Part shown: positions 44,998-55,771 of the stretch, in pieces
How the letters are laid out: each line of letters opens with the position of its first letter
How positions within the stretch are numbered: the stretch's first letter is position 1
From: Limnephilus marmoratus
Lineage: Eukaryota; Arthropoda; Insecta; Trichoptera; Limnephilidae
Length of the DNA: 64,000 bases
Assembly: GCA_917880885.1 (NCBI GenBank)
Contig: OU862922.1
Coordinates: 1,364,001 to 1,428,000 of the forward strand
Reading direction: 5' to 3'
Position numbers and translations under genes: made by a program
Notes under the pieces: generated by a model
What the model was told of the DNA's origin: nothing
The model's database searches: none
Seen by the model: the letters and a program-made list of their open reading frames with translations, nothing else

Positions 44998-45169
44998 TGT
45001 TATATTATGAAAATGTAAATGAAACAAATATTAATAAAAAAATAAAAAAAATAAAAATTTACTTCGATTGAACTGATTTTTTTTGCTATTACTTCATAAT
45101 ATTACACGTATACTCTATTTTTTACATTATTTCCATAGGAGGTAAAAATACCTGTGAAATTTTTGTCAA

Positions 45170-45450
45170 AATATCATCTTTGGGGATGCTGGTTGGAGAG
45201 TATTTTCAGGGAATGGGGAATCTGGGGATCAATGTGTTCAGGAATGTCGAACGTATGAATTCATCCCTCCCACTGTGGTGTAAGGCGACTCGGCTAAGGA
45301 GGTCAAAAGGTCTCTCCTTATCCGGCCCGCCATGCAGTAGGTAGGCAAAAGCATCCGCCACCCCAAGATCAACCTCACCCCATAAACCCGGGCACCCCCG
45401 CTCAGTCATTAAATGTAGCGAACCACTCGGAGTGACCAATGCCATTTAAA
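45170..45450 (-). repeat. SINE-B copy, partial
   Basis: Minus strand. ATTGGTCACTCCGAGTGGTT, GGGTGCCCGGGTTTATGGGG, CATGGCGGGCCGGATAAGGA and the 3' part to AATACTCTCCAACCAGCATC. The middle GAACTTCCTCTCC block is deleted. Confidence 0.75.
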
Positions 45451-45905
45451 ACAAAAATTTTAACAAAACAAAACATGACTTCAAAAAATGCACTAAAAAG
45501 TTAAAAAAAAATTTCGTTTTCTTCTACAACTTCATAATCAACTTATTTTTTCTAATCGTCAATATGTAGGTACGATTGTTATTTTTGGAGTCGGTGTCGA
45601 AAGGTACTCGGCTAGGCGTGTTCACTTGACAGCTCCTCGCGCCGCCGCGGCCCCGCTCTCGCCACTCGTCTCGTCAAGTCGCTTGTGCGACACAAGCACA
45701 TCTCACCTATAACTATGTATTTAGTTACAAACCTACCTTGACTGACACCGACTCCAAAAGTAACAATCGTACCTACATATTAATGAGTAAAAAAAGTAAG
45801 TTGATTATGAAGTTGTAGAAGAATACGAAATATTTTTTTACTTTTTAGTGCATTTTTTGAAGTCGTTTTTGTTTTGTTAAAATTTTTGTTAATTTTTTGA
45901 TTTTT
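45450..45905. mobile_element. Fold-back element with about 150 bp arms
   Basis: The left arm (45450-45600) contains AAAATGCACTAAAAAGTT, CTTCTACAACTTCATAATCA and GGAGTCGGTGTC. The right arm (about 45743-45905) is its inverse (ACACCGACTCC, TGATTATGAAGTTGTAGAAG, ACTTTTTAGTGCATTTT). The loop is GC-rich (CGCGCCGCCGCGGCCCCG). Arms about 90% alike by eye. Class unknown. Confidence 0.75.
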
Positions 45906-46937
45906 AGTGTATCTGAAGTACACTAACGAATTTGTCTGAATATGGGTAGACCTACTAAACGTGCTGCTCGTATGAGACAGGCATAATTTGATCATAACAA
46001 CGTGAGGGTCAAATTAAGAGATTCGGCCGAGTTTCGTAAATTTGCTCCGAAGAATTGAAGAGTTCCGTTACTTTGTCATGGATCCGATAACCAGAACTTA
46101 ACCAAACTCTCATCAAACTACCCTTGAAGTACACCCTTTCCAATAAAAAAAGAATCATCGAAATCGTGGTTTGCGTGATATTGAGTTATTCGTCCATTTG
46201 TCGCGCACATACTTAATGCAAATTTAAGACTTATATGGTTTTCTCGTGGATGCCATTGTCGGAACTGAACCAAATGGGACCACACCGGAAGCACCAGCTT
46301 TCAAATAAAAAAGAATCATCAATATCGGTTCACCCAGTCGAAAGTTCTGAGGTAACAAACATAAAGAAAAAAAAATACAGTCGAATTGAGAACCTCCTCC
46401 TTTTTGAAGTCGTTTAAAAATGTCGCAGGTCAAGTCAAATGTCAAGTACCATCCATTATTCATATTAGAATTATGTTTTTATGCGGCTACGTTATATATA
46501 TACATGGACCTTGGCCAGTACCGGATTATCCCTAAGGCAGAGTAGGCAACTGCCTAGGGGCCCCGCATCGGCTAGGGGCCCCGCGTCCCGAGAAAAAATG
46601 ACTTGCTTCAATTAGTGAGCAACTCCCGCACCCATTTCGGAAAAAGTTAACTTTCAAGATGTTTTAATTTTTTTATTGGGAACATTTACAGGTTAATAAC
46701 ATTAGGTACACGCATTAAAGAAAACAACAAATTATAATAATTACGTTATAACCCAATAAATAACTAATGTTCACATCATGCACAAATAATAAATAAAAAG
46801 TCTGCAATTAAACCAAATATAGAAACATAGTAGTATTTTACTTTTCTTTCCTTCTCTTTCCTTCTCTACTTAGTATCTGAAGTGATTGAAGGTGCCGTGT
46901 GTAGTTTATATTGGCATTTGTTTTGTTTTATTTTTTG
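45807..46937. repeat. 1,131 bp direct repeat, copy 1
   Basis: Matches 54311-55441 with a constant offset of 8,504 bases. I noted one difference (GGCCGAG at 46024 against GGCTGAG). It begins inside the right arm of the fold-back element and ends inside a hAT element that is cut at 46937. Short frames inside are duplicated with it and are not genes. Confidence 0.9.
46516..46937. mobile_element. hAT element, left part only
   Basis: Identical to the first 422 bp of the complete element at 55020-55771, including ACCTTGGC before CAGTACCGGATTA. The right end is missing here. Confidence 0.85.
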
Positions 46938-46993
46938 TTTAGATTGGGTTGAAACGGTCGGCGTTGTAAAGTTTAAGTACATTTTATTCATAA

Positions 46994-47104
46994 CTAGCAG
47001 ACCCGGTCACACGTTGCTGTGGCTAACGAAACAAAACGCCATTACCCAATCTTTATAAAATCCACACCACCCGCTTGCCAGCTGCCCGCTGCCCACTGCC
47101 TGAA
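46994..47104 (-). mobile_element. Helitron 3' end fragment
   Basis: Minus strand. Ends TTTCGTTAGCCACAGCAACG, TGTGACCGGGTCTGCTAG before T, as in 41998-42281. Confidence 0.7.
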
Positions 47105-47880
47105 TTGAATATTTGAATTTATCGGCTTTTCTCTACTGGATACGCGCCATAAATATATTTGTATCCATTTTCTTAATCAATTAATGATTTATGCTATGAG
47201 ACCATGAGGGCGCCATCTATGTTTTTTTGTATTGTATTGAATTTACCTATGTGGCTTGAGATTCGGTATATTCATGCATTTCCTTACCTCTGTGAATCAG
47301 GCAATTGCTTCCGACGGGAGTGTGAGTCAAAACCAACAGATGTCACTCCTGGTCAGTCATTATTAAATGGTTCACCCAGTGAGTGAATTATTGTTGTGCC
47401 TAGGATTTGGCACATATTATTGATGGGCAGATTTATTTTTTCATTGTTGAAACTTCCTTGCTGTGCGAAACATCTGTTAAGATTATGCAATACCGCCTTG
47501 ATATTTTTTAATGAAAAGAAGTGTCTTTTGTGTTGGACATCGTGGATGAGCTGCATTCTCTGAGTGAGTATTGTTTTGTTTCACTTTGGTTGGAATCGCT
47601 GGGTCGACTGTTTTTGTGTCACATAGGGAAGAATTCAATTTTCGTTAATTTACATAGGGTAGTAACTCCCTCGTGTCAGGGGCTATTTACACGCCCCTAC
47701 ACTCTACTATAATAAGCATGTATTATACATATAAACTAATTAACTCGCCACTAATTATACAATGCTTGCAATGCAACACTGGATATTTGAAAAGGGAAAA
47801 TCAAATATCTACTTACTCTAGGACATCTATTTTCCAATTTCTTCCGTAGAACGAATTTACTTATTTAATTACCGTTTTCG
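47105..47880. other. Non-coding, possibly BEL leader/LTR remnant
   Basis: Lies directly upstream of the BEL-type gag. One would expect an LTR and primer binding site here, but no LTR pair is present in the window, so this is only positional inference. Confidence 0.3.
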
Positions 47881-48316
47881 GACGTATATGGTATTAGAGA
47901 AAATTTCGTCGCTTCACATATTTTAATTGAATCAAATAAGAAAGATGAATTAGAAATTAAAGTTTTGCGAGAAAAATATACTGAAATCCAAAACATGTAT
48001 TACGAGATTCAGTCGTATTATAACCAATTATTTCCAGAAGTTTCGAAAAGTGAATCGAATCACTTAATAGCCAACAATAATGTTTCGTTGCCAAAATTAA
48101 AATTGATTATTTTCTCTGGAATATCAACAGATTGGACAAATTATATAAACACCTTTAATTCTTTGATCGATTCTAATATTGGTTTGAGTTCTATTCAAAA
48201 AATGCATTATTTAATAAGTTCCCTTTCGGGTGAAGCCTTAACATACGTTAAACATTTGCCGATTTCTGAAGAAACTAAACTTTTGTTTGATGGTTTGAGA
48301 ATGCGAGAGACAGAAA
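47881..48316 (+). pseudogene. BEL/Pao retrotransposon gag fragment
   Basis: An open frame runs from at least 47881 (no ATG seen). It has a charged helical segment (KDELEIKVLREKYTEIQN), then the gag signature LPKLKLIIFSG, DWTNYINTFNSLI, LSSIQKMHYLISSLSGEAL and KHLPISEE. LPKL...FSG...W..F...F..LI....L...QK..YL...L.G.A is the DUF1759-like core of BEL/Pao gag. Similarity stops at about 48300, where the frame runs into unrelated sequence. No zinc knuckle, protease or polymerase follows. Gag would form the particle that packages element RNA. Dead. Confidence 0.82.
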
Positions 48317-48817
48317 ATGGACTGAAAACATCGACTAGAAACATGAGTTATAGATACGAGTACGTCACAAGCTAATAAGATCTCAAATATTTAAATATCT
48401 TGATTTTTGGTCGAAGAAGAGATAATGTTTACATTGAATTATTAGTGTCTATGGCGGGGTATTTGCGCTGTTTTTTTATTCTCGAAAAAAATTCGTTAAT
48501 TACGGCATTTTTTTGACTCTTATGTTGCCGAATAAATTTTCCACGACGATTTAAAATATACCGCTTTTGATTTGCCGCCAAAACATTTTTGTTTCGAGAA
48601 AATGGCGTTGTCGACGTCACACCATCCAACGTCGGTGACAGCTATCTAGCCAGGCAATATTGTTTTCGACATCATAATGAGTATAATGACGTTGTAGCCA
48701 CTTGGAACCAGTTGGAAATTTAGTTTGTGGAAATACCCCATTTGTTATGATTTTTCATCATAGAGAACCCTTTCTTCGCTTATGATGTTATTTGATAAGT
48801 ATTTTGTTTAATTAAAT
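48317..48817. other. Non-coding stretch, possible small MITE
   Basis: GGGGTATTT at 48456 and AAATACCCC at 48731 are inverted and could bound a 284 bp MITE. No target duplication is clear. No gene recognised. Confidence 0.35.
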
Positions 48818-48945
48818 GAAGACAATATTAGCGAAACTCAATCTAAAACCTAGATACAGAAAAATCAGAAACAGATATTGGCACTTCCGGGACTCGAACC
48901 CACGACCTTCTGCTTACATGGCAACAGCTCTACCAACTGAGTTAA
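48818..48945 (-). repeat. SINE-C, tRNA-derived
   Basis: Minus strand. Head with TTAACTCAGTTGGTAGAGCT (box A) and GTGGGTTCGAGTCCCGG (box B), then ATATCTGTTTCTGATTTTTC and ATTGAGTTTCGCTAATATTG, TCTTCATTTAATTAAA. The tail is shared with 50997-51137, but the head differs. TTTAATTAAAT flanks both sides, but may partly belong to the element. Confidence 0.8.
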
Positions 48946-48956
48946 TTTAATTAAAT

Positions 48957-50041
48957 ATTACAATTTGAGGTTTTACTCATAAAGTTATAAATAAAAATAA
49001 TTTTGTTAGTTACCTTAATGTATATTCGAACAATATCTTGGGGAGCGGTTAATTTCAATCTATCGATTTATATTTTTTATTTTTTACAATAGTTATAGAA
49101 GAAGCTGTATTAGTTTTGGAATGTGTGGTTTTTTATCTTTCACATACATATATATTACGATAATTTACTCCGAAATCAATAAGGCCATTGGTAATATAAA
49201 TAAAAGTAATTTAATTTTTATTATAAGTATCTTGGTAGGTCCATACAAATAAGTACCTGTTTCGGTACGAACTGCGGTAAACTTTGGGGATCGTTGGAAA
49301 CGGTTAATACGCACTTTTTTTTGAAAATATCTTTTGATTCACCTTAATTACATTAAAAGACAACTATTTGCATTGGGGGAAGTGGAAAATATTTCAATCT
49401 AAATTTCGACTACGTAAAATTAAAATTAGCTTTCATTCTGTGAAACGAGACCGTCCATTTTCAAACATTATTTTCAAATGTCATTTTTTTGTAATGTTGG
49501 TATTTTTGTTACTGTACGAAAAGATGCTAGAGCAAATCGTAGCAGACTTCATGGGAATTCGGCTCGTAAAACCAACGGCTAGAGACAAAATCGCGCAGGA
49601 GTTTTTTAATGTTATAAAACTGAAATTCCGCCTAATTAGTAGGTACTTACCAAATACACATGTATTGCGTGCGTTGATTAAAATTTATTAGCTTAAATTT
49701 TTTTTTACTTTAAAATTTTATTTTTATAAGTCAACTATTTCTGCGATGTTGAGCGGCTACGTACGCTAATTTTATGTGATATGGTTAGTGATACAAAAGA
49801 AAGTGCCCCTTTATAACGCCTACTCGCGTCACGGCAAAAAAACATCCCAGTTTTCAAGTAGTTTAGCGGCTACGCTAGGTTTGTGTAACATGGTTTGTGA
49901 TAAAATGGTTTCCTGATTTGAAAAACTATATATACAATAATAATTTAGAAATTAGTGTTGTTTGGGAAAATCCAACGATTGTTCCATTGATCTTTTTTCA
50001 CAATTGTTGTTTTATTAAAAAAATACCAACGTTTGAAAAAT
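48957..50041. other. Non-coding stretch
   Basis: A 107-codon frame at 49368-49691 (+) shows no recognised domain. Not called. Nothing else seen. Confidence 0.45.
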
Positions 50042-50596
50042 TCACGCAAAAATCATACGCAATACGTTTAATGCTGTCAACGGATCGCTAAGGATGACTT
50101 TCAATGGCCTTATTTTATTTGGTTTAACTACGCCAATACGGAAGATGTTGACTGAGTTTTCAACGAGCGTGGTATCGATTTTGTTGAGAATTTTTAAAAC
50201 TTCCACTTTGTCCTGTTTAATTCGGTCCAATTGATTCGCCATGACGCTTTCGGGCACATTTGTGATGATTAAATTTTTGGCTCTCACCTTTCTTTCTTCC
50301 AACTCGTCGGCTGCTTCGCACATTTGGGCTATTTGTGTCCCATTTGACAGGGACTGGGGCGGAGGCTGGAGCGGCTGGTTTTCTGAGATGCGTTGGTATG
50401 TCTTCAGTTCACCTTCTAAAAATCCCATTTTAGCTGCAACAAGGCTTATATTGCCCAGTAGTTCGGAAAGTTTTGGCAATAATTTTCCCATTTGTTCTTT
50501 GGTGAACTTGTTGCTTGGATCCATTATAGTAGTATGTAAAGAGTTGATAATATTGTTTGCCGCAGTGATAAAGGAATATGTATCACAGGTGTCCAT
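50042..50596 (-). CDS. LINE ORF1-like protein, probably truncated
   Basis: Starting at the Met of MDTCDTYSFITAANNIINSL (the frame is open 37 codons further upstream, but that part reads like leader). An N-terminal helical region is followed by a Gln/Pro-rich linker (ENQPLQPPPQSLSNGTQI), a charged heptad-like stretch (EAADELEERKVRAKNL), then LIITNVPESV, RIKQDKVEVLKILNKID and INIFRIG-type / NKIRPLKVILSD motifs. The (R/K)N(L/I)I..(N/G)VPES...D...V..IL...D.......V.R.G......RPLKV pattern is that of LINE ORF1 RNA-binding (L1/transposase_22-like) domains. Such proteins coat element RNA and act as nucleic-acid chaperones. It ends at a TGA right after LNVLRMIFA. No ORF2 follows, so this is an isolated fragment. 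Confidence 0.7.
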   Translation of the reverse strand: MDTCDTYSFITAANNIINSLHTTIMDPSNKFTKEQMGKLLPKLSELLGNISLVAAKMGFLEGELKTYQRISENQPLQPPPQSLSNGTQIAQMCEAADELEERKVRAKNLIITNVPESVMANQLDRIKQDKVEVLKILNKIDTTLVENSVNIFRIGVVKPNKIRPLKVILSDPLTALNVLRMIFA

Positions 50597-50996
50597 TTTA
50601 CTGCTTTGAGATGTGAGACGTGAGGTTTGAAAAAGGTTTAGCGGCCCTGCACTGTGTAAGGCGGAGTTCGTAGAGTCAGCTGTCACGTATACACACACGA
50701 GACACACAAACAGAGTTCGGACTGAGTTATTGGTGATAATGATAATTTATCAATTGTTTTGACAGCAACTCGGGATTATAAAAATCAGATTTAGGTTAAA
50801 ACAGACGTTCTAAAACAGCCTAAAACTTCTCCACTACACTGCTAGTGCAATACTGTATGTATGAGAGTACTATTTTTTTGTTAAATACGTTTTGATTGTT
50901 TACTTTTTAAATGTTAAACAGGAGCAAATTTAACAGCTAGTTTCTGTACAGCGGTAGCGGTTATGCATCTACCCTTTCGTATCAACTTCAAGATTT

Positions 50997-51137
50997 TTTA
51001 ATTAAATGAAGACAATATTAGCGAAACTCAATAAACAATCTGAGCACAGAAAATAAAGAAAAAGATACGATCTGGGATTCGAACTCAGGACCTTCACCAT
51101 GCCAGTCAGTGTTCTACCAACTGAGCTAATGTGTCTC
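50997..51137 (-). repeat. SINE-C, tRNA-derived, different head
   Basis: Minus strand. TTAGCTCAGTTGGTAGAACA (box A), CCTGAGTTCGAATCCCAGAT (box B), then CGTATCTTTTTCTTTATTTT and the common tail ATTGAGTTTCGCTAATATTG, TCTTCATTTAATTAAA. Confidence 0.8.
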
Positions 51138-51389
51138 CATCCGATTCGGTCATATTTAATTGTATCATTCTTCGACTAAGAACTACCAACATCATTTTCT
51201 TAACGCATATTTTTATTGGCTGCTATCTTTATGTATGGTTGCAAGATTTGAACCCGAACTTAAAGCTATCTAGATATAATATAGTGTCTTAGATAAATTT
51301 TTATCCATTTTTATTTTTAATATGCGACATCTATTGACTTTTCTGCAAGTCTAGGATGAGTATTTAAAGAGTAAATCCTCAAATTGTAA

Positions 51390-52008
51390 TCTTTAATATA
51401 TAAAACAAAGTCGGGTTAGGGTTAGTCACCATTTATAACTCAATTACGGCTAAACCGATTTTCACGAAAACAAAAATTATAAATAAAATTATTTTTCTCT
51501 TACATTTTGTGTGGAACGAATTATCATCTTTTGAAAGAGCTGCAGCAATATTCTGTTAATTATAATATTGAATAGTGAGTGAATTCCAAAAACTCAAAAA
51601 CGTCAAATGTCAATGCGCTGATTGTTTTGCTTTTGTTCTTATACATATATTAATGCTGCCCCTCTTTCTTACATGTTAACAGTCAAAAATGAGATGAACG
51701 GTGAACGTGTACCTGCACCCCTCAAAAGGAAAAATACAATAATTATTATATATCTCCCTCACACGTATAAAGAAAATGAAACGCAATTCCCGCAAGTAAG
51801 TGGAAAAGTAAAAAAATCACAAAGATTATAAATCCGTACACAACTCCATTTCTGATACTGAGAAAAACAAAACACGGACAGTTGCGCATCGATAATTGCG
51901 TCGTTGTGTAATTATTAACTTAATAAAAAAACTGAATTTAATTTAGCTAATAAGTTAAAACAACGGTTATTGATTCTGAGGCGGTACGAAGTTTTCCGGG
52001 TCAGCTAG
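51390..52008 (+). mobile_element. Non-autonomous Helitron (619 bp)
   Basis: Starts TCTTTAATATATAAAACAAA, GTCGGGTTAGG after an A. Ends GAGGCGGTACGAAGTTTTCC, GGGTCAGCTAG before T. A smaller copy in minus orientation is at 13050-13443. No Rep/helicase coding. Confidence 0.8.
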
Positions 52009-52439
52009 TATTTAATAAAATGAAGACCGTAGACCGTATCTTTTTCTATATTCAGATTTTTGATTGAGTTTCGCTTGTATTCGTTTTTGTCGCCTCCTGT
52101 AAAGTTTTCATTTTGTGGTTTGAAGGGTTTTACCAAACCACAGTCAATATCTAAAAGGTTTGATGACTTTAGTTTCAAATTAACTACAATTTCAGGAACT
52201 GATTGTGGGAACCAAGCGGTAAAGTAAGCACCAACATTACTTTATTGTGATAATAATTCTATATTTGAAATGTGTATTTCTTTTATTTAAATTTTTGACA
52301 GATGTCAATCTGTGATTAAATAATGATTTTTAAAGTTTAGTAACGATGGTCATTTGGTTTCAGTTTCACAAATTCTACAATAATTATTCATACCGTAATT
52401 TTTAACAGTTTTTTAGTTGTAATTTATTTTGCTTCATTA
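52009..52439. other. Non-coding with SINE-C tail piece
   Basis: At about 52035-52085 (+), CGTATCTTTTTCTATATTCA and GATTGAGTTTCGCTTGTATT resemble the SINE-C tail. No head. No gene seen. Confidence 0.5.
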
Positions 52440-52694
52440 GGCGCTTTTAATATTCCCACAACGACGGCACGGCAACGGCACAACAAAAGCATTAAACGTA
52501 CAATGCTGCAGCTCTTTCTTACCCACTAAATAAGAGTGAGACAAATGATGTACGTATGTCTGCTTCCCTTAAAGGAGAAATGCAAACATTATCACACATC
52601 TCTCTCACTCGTATTAAATAAATGAGATGCCGCGTACCGTTGTCGTACTGTTACCGTCGCCGTGCCGTTACGGCGGGAATTTTAAAAGCAGCCA
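52440..52694. mobile_element. MITE with about 40 bp inverted ends (255 bp)
   Basis: Left end GGCGCTTTTAATATTCCCAC with ACGACGGCACGGCAACGG. The reverse complement of the right end is GGCTGCTTTTAAAATTCCCG with CGTAACGGCACGGCGACGG. TTCAT-like flanks, target duplication not certain. Non-coding. Confidence 0.65.
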
Positions 52695-52969
52695 TTCATA
52701 TTATAATTGCGAAAATCGTGTTAAAAATCGTTTTACAAACACTCGTGAGAATTTAAGACCTCTATTAAAAATAAACAAAGTAATTGAAATGCAAGTTAGC
52801 TGCGTGAGAAAATTCGTTGTGTTCAAATTAATGAATGTTTGTAGGTATTTAATGTTAATGTGGAGGTAGATTCATACTTCGATTTAACAATATTATTAAT
52901 TGTAACAATAATGATAATCCAATAATGCTACGCTATGATATACATGTTGAAATCAACGTTTCAGATCGA

Positions 52970-53037
52970 CTCACGGCATCCCTCTTTACATTCTACGGCG
53001 CACCAGGGCACCGCGGCGTACACTTTGGGAACCCCTG
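52970..53037 (-). mobile_element. hAT-like terminus
   Basis: Minus strand: CAGGGGTTCCCAAAGTGTAC, GCCGCGGTGCCCTGGTGCGCC. The CAGGGGTTCCCAAA type of end is common in animal hAT elements. The other end was not found. Confidence 0.5.
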
Positions 53038-53337
53038 GTCTAGTCGCTTTTACCTGCCTGGATATAGTATTTAGATTTATTTAACCCCAGTGGATTAGGA
53101 TGAAAGGAAAGACCGAGTTTTGCAAATTTGATTAATGGTTCTGACCAGACGTTCTCGAAATTTTATGATAGTAATTTTACGCCATACATTAATCGATGTC
53201 TGTAATATTTGTAACATTTATTCAATTAAGTCCTTAACATGATCCCTTTTAAATTCTTTCTTGAGTTTAATTGCATGCAGTGAGTTCCAATATTAGTTTG
53301 TAATCAACACATACACAACGTTTGGCTAAATTGCATT

Positions 53338-54310
53338 TTTTTTTATTTTTTTTTTTTTTTTATTTGATTCACCTGATTTATACATGTGTGTTACATATTT
53401 GACTAATGTGGGCCTCACTGGGTGCTTTACCCGTGCTGAGGACCTCATTTTACAGTTTGATATGATTTATTTTTTTTAATTTAAGATACATATAAAATCA
53501 AAACTAAACAAAAAAGAAACTCAATACTAACATATAAGAATTAAAAGAAAGTAAAATAGAGCAAAATAAAATAGAGTAAAATAACACTAAAATTAAACAA
53601 TAAAATAAAATTATATAAATAGGATAGATACATATAAACCGATAGAGAAATTAAAAGGGTTTTAAAAATTAGTGAGTATTGCAATGGTGCTTATGTCTAT
53701 GTGTTTTTATTTTTTTATGTTGTGATTTTTTTGTAAAGTTGCCTTTTTTGTTCTTTAATCCATCTTTTAATTTTGAGTGTGAAAAGTTTTTTGTTTTCTT
53801 CTTTTTTTAAATCGGGTGGAAGATGGTTGAATGCTTTTATTGCCTGGTATTTGTGATGTCTTTGTCCAAAGCTTGTGTTTATCGTCGGTGTTTTTAAGTT
53901 TTGTATGTATGCTTGTCTAACTGGTCTATTGATGGTTTGTGTTTGTTGGAGTTTGTGTTTTTGGTCAAAGATATAGTTAAGAAGTGTTTTTATGTATAAT
54001 TGTCGTATGTCAAGTTCGTCGAACATGTTGAATATTTGGTCTGTGTCAGTCATTCTGTGTTTTTTTAGTATAACCTTTAAGATGGTTCTCTGTGTGGTTT
54101 CCAAATGAACAATAGCTGAGTTTGTTGCTCCTCCTCAAACAATGATACCATATTCTATTATAGATTGGCAGAGTGCAAAATATACTGTTTTCATTTGTTT
54201 TAGTTTGTATATGTTTCTTATGTTTAGGAAAAGATGTATTGTTTTGAGGAGTTTATTGGTGATATGATTTATATGATGTGCCTGCTATTGCATGTGCTCA
54301 TGTCGTTTAG
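53338..54310 (-). pseudogene. LINE ORF2 C-terminal remnant with 3' UTR and poly(A)
   Basis: Minus strand, from 54310 downward: HITNKLLKTIHLFLNIRNIY, KTVYFALCQSIIEYGIIV, stop, GGATNSAIVHLETTQRTIL, then an open tail to KRWIKEQKRQLYKKITT (stop at 53715). TSFGQRHHKYQAIKAFNHLP is the conserved tail motif also seen at 29881 (TSFGQRSFSYKAPLLYNML). The 3' UTR carries the stem-loop at 53410-53444 and ends in an A-rich tail (T run at 53338-53362 on the plus strand). Truncated where the duplicated block begins at 54311. Confidence 0.85.
53410..53444 (-). ncRNA. LINE 3' two-tier stem-loop
   Basis: Outer stem GGCCTCA / TGAGGACC (one bulge), inner stem GGGT / ACCC with a GCTTT loop, read from either strand. 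Same geometry as 44551-44586. Confidence 0.7.
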
Positions 54311-55441
54311 ATGAAGTTGTAGAAGAATACGAAATATTTTTTTACTTTTTAGTGCATTTTTTGAAGTCGTTTTTGTTTTGTTAAAATTTTTGTTAATTTT
54401 TTGATTTTTAGTGTATCTGAAGTACACTAACGAATTTGTCTGAATATGGGTAGACCTACTAAACGTGCTGCTCGTATGAGACAGGCATAATTTGATCATA
54501 ACAACGTGAGGGTCAAATTAAGAGATTCGGCTGAGTTTCGTAAATTTGCTCCGAAGAATTGAAGAGTTCCGTTACTTTGTCATGGATCCGATAACCAGAA
54601 CTTAACCAAACTCTCATCAAACTACCCTTGAAGTACACCCTTTCCAATAAAAAAAGAATCATCGAAATCGTGGTTTGCGTGATATTGAGTTATTCGTCCA
54701 TTTGTCGCGCACATACTTAATGCAAATTTAAGACTTATATGGTTTTCTCGTGGATGCCATTGTCGGAACTGAACCAAATGGGACCACACCGGAAGCACCA
54801 GCTTTCAAATAAAAAAGAATCATCAATATCGGTTCACCCAGTCGAAAGTTCTGAGGTAACAAACATAAAGAAAAAAAAATACAGTCGAATTGAGAACCTC
54901 CTCCTTTTTGAAGTCGTTTAAAAATGTCGCAGGTCAAGTCAAATGTCAAGTACCATCCATTATTCATATTAGAATTATGTTTTTATGCGGCTACGTTATA
55001 TATATACATGGACCTTGGCCAGTACCGGATTATCCCTAAGGCAGAGTAGGCAACTGCCTAGGGGCCCCGCATCGGCTAGGGGCCCCGCGTCCCGAGAAAA
55101 AATGACTTGCTTCAATTAGTGAGCAACTCCCGCACCCATTTCGGAAAAAGTTAACTTTCAAGATGTTTTAATTTTTTTATTGGGAACATTTACAGGTTAA
55201 TAACATTAGGTACACGCATTAAAGAAAACAACAAATTATAATAATTACGTTATAACCCAATAAATAACTAATGTTCACATCATGCACAAATAATAAATAA
55301 AAAGTCTGCAATTAAACCAAATATAGAAACATAGTAGTATTTTACTTTTCTTTCCTTCTCTTTCCTTCTCTACTTAGTATCTGAAGTGATTGAAGGTGCC
55401 GTGTGTAGTTTATATTGGCATTTGTTTTGTTTTATTTTTTG
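54311..55441. repeat. 1,131 bp direct repeat, copy 2
   Basis: See copy 1 at 45807-46937. Here it starts immediately after a truncated LINE and ends inside a hAT element that continues intact to 55771. Confidence 0.9.
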
Positions 55442-55771
55442 CTTTTATTTCTAATTATATGTTTCAAATATAAATGCTGTACCAGCTTCAGTATGCACTA
55501 CCTGTGTTCGTTAGTTTTGCTCCGATTTACTTGAAATTATGACACAATACTCAATATACTGACATGTTGTACGTTCAGAAAAAATTCAAGAAAAAGTTTT
55601 AAAACCTTACCCCCCCCCCCCTTAAAGCCTTGTTAAGGATTTGATCAAGGGAACATGGAGGCGTTTGGAGGCCCCTTCAACCTCACCCCCCCCCCCCGTT
55701 AGTCCACCAATGGTAAAGGGGCCCCGAGAGGTGCATTGCCTAGGGGCCCCGACATGGTTAATCCGGCCCTG
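55020..55771. mobile_element. Complete non-autonomous hAT element (752 bp)
   Basis: ACCTTGGC lies on both sides (55012-55019 and 55772-55779), an 8 bp target duplication. The ends are CAGTACCGGATTA and, inverted, CAGGGCCGGATTAA. GCCTAGGGGCCCCG blocks sit next to both ends. No transposase frame. Two poly(C) runs at about 55609 and 55685. Confidence 0.9.

Larger units (their letters stand above)
44361..45055 (+). mobile_element. LINE 3' UTR with inserted MITE and A-rich tail
   Basis: Holds the stem-loop at 44551-44586, an inserted hAT-like MITE (44621-44997), then TATGAAAATGTAAATGAAAC and an AATAAAAAAATAAAAAAA tail. Confidence 0.7.

Noticed and set aside
46224..46463. 79-codon frame repeated at 54728-54967
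   Set aside because: It is duplicated only because the whole 1.1 kb block is. No domain is seen, so identity is not evidence of coding.
47105..47880. BEL LTR
   Set aside because: Only one copy of the region, with no visible LTR ends or primer binding site. Kept as positional inference only.
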